Positions 15,345 to 22,468 of a DNA stretch of 64,000 nucleotides are shown piece by piece (the first letter of the stretch is position 1; every line of letters starts with the position of its first letter). A program made the position numbers and the translations under genes. Under the pieces are notes generated by a model that had not been told where the DNA came from, ran no database searches, and worked only from the letters and a program-made list of their open reading frames with translations. Source of the DNA: Lachnospiraceae bacterium (GTDB taxonomy: Bacteria; Bacillota; Clostridia; Lachnospirales; Lachnospiraceae); assembly GCA_009774175.1 (NCBI GenBank), contig VSNG01000020.1, forward strand, positions 1 through 64,000. Reading direction: 5' to 3'.

Positions 15345-17930
15345 TCAGCAGGTCGCCCCGCCTTCCATGTGCATCTTCGCATTCAGAATCTGATCCTTGA
15401 ATTTTAAAATTTCATCCGACATAAGCTGTTCCTGCACATTCTCAAATCCAATTCTGTCTATGGTATCCGCAAAGCGTTCCCCGGTCTTTCCCTGTTCGCG
15501 GAAAAGCAGAATCGCCTTCTCCAGAACGGACAGCACTTCCTCCTCGCTTAAGAATATTTTCTCTAACTTCCGTCCATGGGCCACTCTCTTACCCCAGCGC
15601 CCGCCAATGTAAACGCGGTATCCGTATGTACTCTCCTGCGCCGCTTTAAACGGACATTTACCAACACAACGTCCGCAGTTGTTGCATTCGCCGGGATCAA
15701 TCACCAGCTTTCCGTCCACCACCTGGGACGCGCCCACAGGACAAGCCAGAGAAACCTGACATTTGCCGCAGCCACGGCAGTTTTCCAGATCAATCACAGG
15801 CACTCTCTGCCCCACAATACCAAAGTCGTTCAAGTCCGGTTTCACACAGTTATTCGGACAGCCGCCCACCGCAATTTTAAATTTATGAGGCAGTTTTACA
15901 TCCGCATAACCGTGGAAAAATCTCTCGTGTATCTTTTCAGACAACCCATAGGAATCCAGCAGGCCATACTGACAGGTCGTTCCCTTACAGGCAACCACAG
16001 GACGTACCTTGGAGCCGGTTCCCCCTGTCTCCAGTCCTTCCTCCGCCAGAAACGTCCGCAGTTCTTCTATCTTATCAAAAGGCACGCCCACAATCTCAAG
16101 GGTCAGGCGGGTTGTCATGACCACGTCCCCGTTTCCAAACCTTTCCGCCGCTTCCGCAATCTTTTTGTGTTCCGCAGTGGTAATCTTGCCGTTTCTGGTA
16201 ATGACACGAACATTAAAATTATCCGTTCCCTTGTTGTGCAGACAGCCAAGCGCCTTCACACGTGTGATCTCCTCCGCCGGAACAGTCACCATGCCAGACG
16301 CGCCCTCCGCCCTGACTTCATTGAAAAAGGAAGCGCCCTCCAAAACCTTTGTGTTCGTATAGCCATAGCGCTTCAACCTGTTTTGCAGCAAGTATCCTCT
16401 TTTACCTTTTGCACAGACAAGCAAAAGCTTCTCATCCTTTGCAAGGCCGGGCACTTCGCCTTTGACTTTCAGAAGATCCACATACGTTGCCCCTGTGATC
16501 GTCGCGCCTGCAGGGTTCACGTCTATAATGCGATACCCTTCCGCAGCGCCTGCCCGATACTCCGCGGGCGTAAAGCTGTCCATATCTCCGTTTATCTTAT
16601 TCAACAGCATATGTACCGCCTGCACAAAAGGATGAATCGCCGTGGAAAACGGCGGCGCATAGGCCAGATCCAGGCAGGTCATCTGCTCCAACGACGCGCC
16701 GAAAGTCACCGCCATCACACCGATATCCGTCACTTTATCTACCGCGCCCGGCCCCAATACCTGCACGCCCAGCAGCTTATGCGTATCCATATCCGCTACC
16801 AGCTTGATGGCAAACCATGCGCTGTCGGGATAATAATGCGCCTTATCATCCGTCACTGCCAGTACACAGGCCGGCTTATATCCCGCCGCTTTCGCCTGTT
16901 CCTCAGACAGCCCCGTTCTGCCGCCTGACAGGCCGGGCAGTTTCACAACGCCCGTTCCAAGCACGCCGGGATAAGTCACCTCCCTGCCGCCAAGGGCAAG
17001 CGCCAGCGTGCGGCCTTCCATATTGGCGGAGGATCCCATGGGAGACCACTGCCTCTCCCCCGTAAGACGGTTCTTCACCATAGCGCAGTCACCTGCCGCA
17101 TAAATATCCGCCACATTGGTAGCCATCTTATCGTCTACCAAAATTGTCCCCTTAAACATCTCAATGCCTGTATCCTGCAAAAATCCCGTATTGGGCCGAA
17201 TGCCGATGGAAAGGATCACAACATCCGCAGGAAGCAGACCCTGATCGGTCTGTACGCCTTCCGCTCTCTCCTCTCCCGTTACCCCTTCCAGTCTGGTTGC
17301 GGTAAGCACTTTAATCCCTTTTTTCGCCAGATGGCGCACCGCATAATCCGCCATCTCCACATCAAAGCCCGGCATAATCTGGGGCGCCATATCAATCAAC
17401 GTGACTGACATCCCTTTTTCCAGCAGATTCTCCGCCACCTCCAGACCAATAAATCCGCCGCCCACTACCACGGCGCGCTTTACGCCGTCCCTGGCAATAT
17501 AGTCTCTCGTCTCGATGGCATCGTCCGGTGTACGCATCACGAAAACACCCGGAAGATTCAAACCGGGAAGCGGCGGAACCACCGGGGAAGCCCCCACCGC
17601 CACGATACACTTGTCATATGCATAAACTTCTTCCGCCCCTGTACGAAGATTCTTTGCAATCGCTTTCTTTGCCGCCGGATCTAACGTCGTCACTTCCCTC
17701 TGCGGATAAACCATCGCACCGGTCAGCGCGCTGTACTTTTCCGGCGTATTCACAATGAGCTGTTCCTTCTCCTGAATGGCCCCGCCTACATAATATGGCA
17801 GCCCGCATCCTGCATAGGAAATATCCTTACCCTTAGTGACAATCGTAACCTCCGCCTCAGGATTTACCCGTTTAAATTTTGCAGCCGCCTTTGTTCCAGC
17901 CGCTACACCCCCAATTACCAGCAGCTTCAT
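15345..17930 (-). CDS. CoA-disulfide reductase - rhodanese - siroheme reductase - ferredoxin fusion
   Basis: 861 residues in four parts. (1) About 1-445: FAD/NAD(P) pyridine-nucleotide disulfide oxidoreductase of the CoA-disulfide reductase type, with active-site Cys in SYAGCGLPYYVGG and FAD loops VIGGVAAGTKAA and VVGGGFIGLEVAENL. (2) About 460-555: rhodanese domain with the persulfide loop CAKGKRGY. (3) About 570-710: nitrite/sulfite reductase half with siroheme-[4Fe-4S] ligands CKGTTC and GGCPNNC. (4) Two ferredoxin motifs, CRGCGKCQVSLACP and CNNCGRCVGKCP. Likely role: NAD(P)H-driven reduction of sulfite, polysulfide or nitrite through persulfide intermediates; substrate is inference. RBS AAAGGAGG six bases before ATG. 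First gene of the siroheme operon, so enzyme and cofactor are co-made. Confidence 0.85.
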   Translation of the reverse strand: MKLLVIGGVAAGTKAAAKFKRVNPEAEVTIVTKGKDISYAGCGLPYYVGGAIQEKEQLIVNTPEKYSALTGAMVYPQREVTTLDPAAKKAIAKNLRTGAEEVYAYDKCIVAVGASPVVPPLPGLNLPGVFVMRTPDDAIETRDYIARDGVKRAVVVGGGFIGLEVAENLLEKGMSVTLIDMAPQIMPGFDVEMADYAVRHLAKKGIKVLTATRLEGVTGEERAEGVQTDQGLLPADVVILSIGIRPNTGFLQDTGIEMFKGTILVDDKMATNVADIYAAGDCAMVKNRLTGERQWSPMGSSANMEGRTLALALGGREVTYPGVLGTGVVKLPGLSGGRTGLSEEQAKAAGYKPACVLAVTDDKAHYYPDSAWFAIKLVADMDTHKLLGVQVLGPGAVDKVTDIGVMAVTFGASLEQMTCLDLAYAPPFSTAIHPFVQAVHMLLNKINGDMDSFTPAEYRAGAAEGYRIIDVNPAGATITGATYVDLLKVKGEVPGLAKDEKLLLVCAKGKRGYLLQNRLKRYGYTNTKVLEGASFFNEVRAEGASGMVTVPAEEITRVKALGCLHNKGTDNFNVRVITRNGKITTAEHKKIAEAAERFGNGDVVMTTRLTLEIVGVPFDKIEELRTFLAEEGLETGGTGSKVRPVVACKGTTCQYGLLDSYGLSEKIHERFFHGYADVKLPHKFKIAVGGCPNNCVKPDLNDFGIVGQRVPVIDLENCRGCGKCQVSLACPVGASQVVDGKLVIDPGECNNCGRCVGKCPFKAAQESTYGYRVYIGGRWGKRVAHGRKLEKIFLSEEEVLSVLEKAILLFREQGKTGERFADTIDRIGFENVQEQLMSDEILKFKDQILNAKMHMEGGATC

Positions 17931-17998
17931 ACATTACCTCCTTTTTATTTTACCCTGTCCCGACTAATACGCTCTTTTATTTTTGTTTCTAATTTTAT

Positions 17999-18027
17999 AT
18001 TATAAAGAATAACACCCGGAAATACAA
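17999..18027 (-). promoter_or_regulatory. promoter of the reductase/siroheme operon
   Basis: Minus strand -35 TTGTAT (18027-18022), 17-base spacer, -10 TATAAT (18004-17999), about 70 bases before the reductase start. Confidence 0.6.
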
Positions 18028-18126
18028 CCATTTCACAAAGGCTCCATTTTTATCGAAATTCCTCAAATACATACATATAATTTCAGACTTTACAAATAAT
18101 AGTAAAAATCAAAAATAAAACAATTC

Positions 18127-18144
18127 CGCGACGAAGCCGTCGCG
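18127..18144 (+). other. hairpin in the spoVT leader
   Basis: CGCGACG-AAGC-CGTCGCG is a perfect 7-bp stem ending about ten bases before the spoVT GGAGG. It may stabilise the mRNA or limit ribosome access. Confidence 0.4.
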
Positions 18145-18168
18145 ATTTACAAATGGAGGTTATAAGAC

Positions 18169-18711
18169 ATGAAAGCAACAGGTATAGTCAGAAGAATAGA
18201 TGATTTAGGCCGCATTGTCATTCCCAAGGAAATCCGCCGCACCCTCAGAATCCGCGAGGCGGATCCCCTCGAAATCTATACGGACAGGGAAGGGGAAATC
18301 ATTCTGAAAAAATATTCCCCTATTGGTGAAATGGGAACCTTTGCCAGGCAGTATGCAGAGAGTATGGCCCAGGTCTCCGGCCATATTGCATTAATTACCG
18401 ACAGAGACCAGTTTATCGCGGTTTCAGGCGGTATGAAGCACCTTCTCGGAAAATCCATCAGCAAGGATCTGGAAGAAAAAATTGATCACAGGGAAAGTGT
18501 GGTTGCCACCGTGGGAGACCGCAATTTCATTCGGATCAGCAACGACGTGGAAGACATTCACCACGAGGCCATCAGCCCCATTATCTGCGAGGGGGACGTG
18601 ATCGGTTCCGTCATTCTGGTGGAAACGGATCACAAGTCCAGAATGGGCGAAGTCGAACAGAAGCTGATCCAGTCCGCGGCCGGATTCCTCGGGCGGCAGA
18701 TGGAGCAGTAA
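18169..18711 (+). CDS. spoVT: stage V sporulation protein T
   Basis: 180 residues, the normal length. An N-terminal AbrB-like swapped-hairpin DNA-binding domain (ATGIVRRIDDLGRIVIPKEI, residues 3-22) is followed by a GAF-like domain (about 55-178). SpoVT is a forespore regulator acting with sigma-G. Stand-alone transcript with its own terminator. Its presence supports a spore-forming organism. RBS GGAGG upstream; I could not assign a sigma-G promoter with confidence. Confidence 0.93.
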   Translation: MKATGIVRRIDDLGRIVIPKEIRRTLRIREADPLEIYTDREGEIILKKYSPIGEMGTFARQYAESMAQVSGHIALITDRDQFIAVSGGMKHLLGKSISKDLEEKIDHRESVVATVGDRNFIRISNDVEDIHHEAISPIICEGDVIGSVILVETDHKSRMGEVEQKLIQSAAGFLGRQMEQ

Positions 18712-18718
18712 AACAGAC

Positions 18719-18763
18719 AAAACCCGGAGAGGAGACGCAACTCATCTTCCTTTCCGGGTTTTA
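18719..18763. terminator. bidirectional terminator
   Basis: AAAACCCGGA and TCCGGGTTTT form a 10-bp stem between the convergent spoVT and MalG-type permease genes; T runs are present on both strands. Confidence 0.8.
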
Positions 18764-18802
18764 TCCATTGTATCCTCTTTATTCCCCTATCGCCGGACAG
18801 CG

Positions 18803-19648
18803 TTACCCTTTCACACCGCCAAGCGTTACACCCGCAATAATGTACTTGGACAAAAGCAGATATACAAGGATAATCGGCACGATTGCCAGCAGAATCATCA
18901 TGTATATTTTTCCCATATCACGGTTCATATAATCGGCTCCTCGAAGGAGCGCAATCAGAATCGGCACGGTCATCTTTTCTTTAGACTGAATTACCAGCGC
19001 GGGAACGAAGTAATTGTTCCATGAACCCACAAAGGTAAAGATCGCCTGTACCGCCATTGCCGGTTTCATGATCGGAAGCACGATCTGGTTAAAGGTGCGG
19101 AATTCCTTCGCCCCGTCAATCCTAGCCGCTTCTACCAGCGAAAGCGGCAGAGAAGACTCTAAGTAACTGTACATAAAATAGAATACAGCCGGCGATGCGA
19201 TCGACGGAATAATCAGCGGAAGCAGGGAATCATACATGCCCATCTTTGTAATCAGTCGCAGGAAGCCCATTGCGGTGACCTGTGTAGGCATAACAAGTAT
19301 CATCATAATAAACGTAAAAGCAACCTTCTTGAGCTTAAAATCGTATGCGTAAAGCCCGTATGCAGTCAGCGCGGAAAAATAAATGCAGATTGCCGCGCTG
19401 CAGCCGGAAACGATCAAGCTGTTCATAATACCCCGTATCATGGGAAATTCCCCATTATTTGCCACACTGTTAAAATTCTTTAAAAAACTGGTTCCGGGCA
19501 GGGCATAAAAACCTCTCTGCAGCTCCGCATGGGAGTGCGTCGCGTTTATGATCAGGATATAGAAGAAAAACAGACACAAAAAGGACAGAAATATCAACAG
19601 CACATGCGCGAAAACCGTACGCAGACGGTTAAATGATTTTGAACTCAT
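18803..19648 (-). CDS. carbohydrate ABC transporter permease (MalG type)
   Basis: 281 residues with six membrane helices. The EAA loop that docks the ATPase is EAARIDGAKEFRTFNQIVLP near residue 172. Family CUT1, MalG side. Start ATG 19648 has AGAGGAGAG upstream, inside the end of the partner permease gene. No ATPase gene is in the cluster, as is usual when a shared MsmX/UgpC-type ATPase serves several CUT1 systems. Divergent GH94 genes suggest beta-glucan disaccharides as cargo. Confidence 0.9.
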   Translation of the reverse strand: MSSKSFNRLRTVFAHVLLIFLSFLCLFFFYILIINATHSHAELQRGFYALPGTSFLKNFNSVANNGEFPMIRGIMNSLIVSGCSAAICIYFSALTAYGLYAYDFKLKKVAFTFIMMILVMPTQVTAMGFLRLITKMGMYDSLLPLIIPSIASPAVFYFMYSYLESSLPLSLVEAARIDGAKEFRTFNQIVLPIMKPAMAVQAIFTFVGSWNNYFVPALVIQSKEKMTVPILIALLRGADYMNRDMGKIYMMILLAIVPIILVYLLLSKYIIAGVTLGGVKG

Positions 19649-19651
19649 AAT

Positions 19652-20602
19652 CTATCGCTCTCCTCTCTTTTTCTTTGCTTTGGCAGCTGCCTTGGAGCCG
19701 TCCGGATCATTGTCATTTGTTATTTTGTATACGATAAAGCACAAGATACCGCTGACAATAAACAAATAAACCGAAAGCGCGCCCGCCATGCCGTAATTCT
19801 TGCTTCTCAAATGGCTGTTGAGGAACATGATTAACGTCATGGATGTACGGTCAGGATTTCCCTGTCCGTTCGTCAAAATCTGAGGCACATCAAACATCTG
19901 CAGACCGCCAATAATGGATGTGATCAATGTATAAGCAAGGATTGGCCGGATCAGTGGAAGCGTGATGCGGAAGAATCTCTGCGTACTGTTGCAGCCGTCT
20001 ATTTCCGACGCCTCAAAAATATCGGGGCTGATACCCATGATTGCCGCCATCAACATAATCGTCGTATTACCAAACCACATCAGGAAATTCATACTTCCGG
20101 CTAAAGTCCTTACGCCAAATGCGGTGCGCATAAAATCAATAACCTCGCTGATCACGCCAAGCGACATCAATATGGAATTGACCGGCCCCGTCTTCGAAAA
20201 CAAGGTAAAGAACAGCATTGCAAACGCACTTGCCATAATCAGGTTAGGCAGATAAATGACTACCTTGAAAAACTGCTGGCAGCGAATCTTCATCCGCACA
20301 TCCACAAACCACGAAGCAAGCGTCAGCGCGATCACGATTTGCGGAACAAAGCCAATCAACCACAAAATCAGGGTATTTCCTGCGTATTTCAGCATATCGG
20401 ACTGAATCAGGCTCGCATAATTTGCCATCCCGATAAAGTTGGGGCCGATTTCTTTGATCCCCGAACGATAATATTCGTAAAAACTGTATCGGATGGTATC
20501 AACCAACGGTATGAGAGAGAATATAAAAAAGCTTACGAAAAAAGGGAGAATAAAAATATATCCCCATTTTGCGTAATTGACCAATTTACGTTTTTTTTGC
20601 AC
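19652..20602 (-). CDS. carbohydrate ABC transporter permease (MalF type)
   Basis: About 316 residues, six predicted helices, with the EAA loop EASEIDGCNSTQRFFRITLP near residue 215. A basic tail (AAAKAKKKRGER) ends the protein. The likely start is GTG 20602, eight bases after AAAGGGG; the longer frame begins inside that ribosome site. Forms the membrane channel with the MalG-type partner three bases downstream. Confidence 0.9.
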   Translation of the reverse strand: MQKKRKLVNYAKWGYIFILPFFVSFFIFSLIPLVDTIRYSFYEYYRSGIKEIGPNFIGMANYASLIQSDMLKYAGNTLILWLIGFVPQIVIALTLASWFVDVRMKIRCQQFFKVVIYLPNLIMASAFAMLFFTLFSKTGPVNSILMSLGVISEVIDFMRTAFGVRTLAGSMNFLMWFGNTTIMLMAAIMGISPDIFEASEIDGCNSTQRFFRITLPLIRPILAYTLITSIIGGLQMFDVPQILTNGQGNPDRTSMTLIMFLNSHLRSKNYGMAGALSVYLFIVSGILCFIVYKITNDNDPDGSKAAAKAKKKRGER

Positions 20603-20635
20603 GAACAGCACCCCTTTCCTACTTTCTTATATTGA

Positions 20636-20664
20636 GAATGCGGCGTAACGAGTACGCCGCATTC
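20636..20664 (-). other. intercistronic hairpin after the binding-protein gene
   Basis: GAATGCGGCGTA and TACGCCGCATTC make a perfect 12-bp stem with a 5-base loop and no T run. Hairpins at this position often protect the upstream binding-protein mRNA, giving more lipoprotein than permease. Confidence 0.65.
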
Positions 20665-20680
20665 CTAATCATTTAAAAAA

Positions 20681-22135
20681 TTACGGCCACTGAATTTCTG
20701 TGATCTCAGGATAACGCTCCTTGATAGCTGTCTCGAAATTAGCTTTCGCTGTGTCGTAATCAATCTGTCCCTGCAAATAATCGCCAAACGCATTCTGAAT
20801 CAGCTCTACACAGCCCTGATCATAGGATGACAACGGTGCCATCTTGATGCTGGAAAGGCTGTCTGCAAAATAGCCGTACGGATTCTGACCGCCAAGGAAA
20901 GCAGAATTAAACTCGGTACCGTTTGCCGCCGCATCCATAACAGTCTGCGCGTTCGTGAACTCGGTGTACTCTTTTGCAACCTTCGTCAGATTATCCTGAT
21001 TGCCCGTCAGTGCCATGATGATTTCTTTTACATGAGTCGGATTATCCGTTCCTGTCGCTGCTACAAGATAAGTACCGCCCCAGTTGTACGGAAGGGGAGC
21101 ATTGGTAACCGCCCATGCGCCTTCCTCGCCGTCCCAGTTAGGCACCATCTGGGTGTCGATGCCCCATGCCGGGAAGAGGAATGCAAATACCTTTGAGCTG
21201 GAGCTCATTGCGGTGAACCAGTCCGCGTTCCACTGCCCTGTTACCGTAGGATCAAAGTAGCCTGCGTCCATCCACTCCTTGGAATCATTAACCCAGTCGA
21301 TGATCTTCTGATCAACCTTGATCGTCGTGGAGCCTGCCTCAACCCAGGGACCCGCAATATTGTTGGCGTATGTACGGAAGGTATCCGCGTAACAGCTGAA
21401 TGCGTAGTAGCCTTTTGCCTTAAGTTCTTCCGCGGTCGTCTTCATGGTTGCCCAGTCCGCCGTCTTCTTCCCGATTTCAACCGGGTCGTCCGTACCGAAA
21501 ACCTCTTTTGCGATATCGCGGCGGTATACCAAAACACCGGGGCAAGCCTGCCATGTGGAAGCTCTCTGTACACCGTTCACATCAGACGCCACCGTCTTGG
21601 TGAACGCGAACTGGTCCGCAAGATCTGAATCCGGATTGATTCCCAGATCGGCAAGGGGCATCGCTACGTCTGCATCTGCATCCGTGTACTTGACAATGTA
21701 ATCGAGCTCAGCCGCAAAAAGATCAACCTTGTCGTCAGCAGCCGCGCCTGCCTGATTCATAAGCGCCTCATCCAGTTTGTCCTGATACACGCCGTCCTGG
21801 TTGGGGTTGATAATCCAGTGGATCTCCGTGCCATCATTTAAGGTAGATACGGTGCCGTCATCGGATGTGTTTTCAATTTCCGGATAAACGGCCGTAATAC
21901 GCGTACGAAGCTCATCGTTAAAACTGTAAATGTTAATAACCTTTCCTTCGTCGCCGCCTGCCGCTGCTGCGTCGCTTCCTGCATCCGCGCTTCCCGCGTC
22001 CTCGCTGCCTCCATCAGAAGCTGCCGGGGTTTCCGTGCTCTGAGCCGCACCGCCTGCATCAGAACCGCCGCAGCCTGCCAGTGTGCCTGCCAGAACAGCC
22101 GTTGTCAGTAAAACAGACAATAACTTCTTTTTCAT
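20681..22135 (-). CDS. sugar ABC transporter substrate-binding lipoprotein
   Basis: About 484 residues. Lipoprotein signal peptide: KKK, hydrophobic core, lipobox LAGC at the lipidated Cys (LAGTLAGCGG), then a low-complexity Gly/Ala/Ser/Asp linker. The mature part is a CUT1 extracellular binding protein (for example GVLVYRRDIAKEVFG and MALTGNQDNLTK). The longer frame from 22183 is rejected: ATG 22135 follows GGAGG and begins the signal peptide. Binds the sugar outside the cell for the MalF/MalG-type permeases; cello- or laminari-oligosaccharides are suggested by the divergent phosphorylases. Confidence 0.9.
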   Translation of the reverse strand: MKKKLLSVLLTTAVLAGTLAGCGGSDAGGAAQSTETPAASDGGSEDAGSADAGSDAAAAGGDEGKVINIYSFNDELRTRITAVYPEIENTSDDGTVSTLNDGTEIHWIINPNQDGVYQDKLDEALMNQAGAAADDKVDLFAAELDYIVKYTDADADVAMPLADLGINPDSDLADQFAFTKTVASDVNGVQRASTWQACPGVLVYRRDIAKEVFGTDDPVEIGKKTADWATMKTTAEELKAKGYYAFSCYADTFRTYANNIAGPWVEAGSTTIKVDQKIIDWVNDSKEWMDAGYFDPTVTGQWNADWFTAMSSSSKVFAFLFPAWGIDTQMVPNWDGEEGAWAVTNAPLPYNWGGTYLVAATGTDNPTHVKEIIMALTGNQDNLTKVAKEYTEFTNAQTVMDAAANGTEFNSAFLGGQNPYGYFADSLSSIKMAPLSSYDQGCVELIQNAFGDYLQGQIDYDTAKANFETAIKERYPEITEIQWP

Positions 22136-22207
22136 TATAATTACCCTCCTTTGATCATTTCTTCCTGCGGCGCCGCGCCGCATTCGTTGTTATGATGTTA
22201 TGATTGG

Positions 22208-22235
22208 AGTATAGCTTACCCCCCCCCCCGGAATA
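22208..22235 (-). promoter_or_regulatory. candidate promoter with an 11-base G tract in its spacer
   Basis: On the minus strand a good -10, TATACT (22213-22208), is preceded by TAAGC and eleven consecutive G (C at 22219-22229); the -35 position holds TATTCC, a poor match. Slippage in the tract would change promoter spacing. The rest of the 333-base gap to the divergent GH94 gene shows a TATAAT at 22385-22390 for that gene, without a good -35, and no gene. Confidence 0.45.
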
Positions 22236-22468
22236 TATTACGTTCTTTAACAAAATATCAGATTCATGACACAGATTAAAAAAATGTTCCAAACCCGCAT
22301 GTTTTCATAACGCCGCCCGGGTTTTCAGGTCATGATTCTGATATTTTTCTCATATTTCTGATTTTCTCCACACCGGAATTTCTATATAATTCTTCCATAT
22401 TATCATTACAAACCAGCATGAAAATATAAAACGCGCCCAAGGCGCAGGCGCGAAAGGAGGATAACATA

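Noticed and set aside
15576..16928. 450-codon plus-strand open frame
   Set aside because: Antisense to the siroheme reductase fusion, with no recognisable motif.
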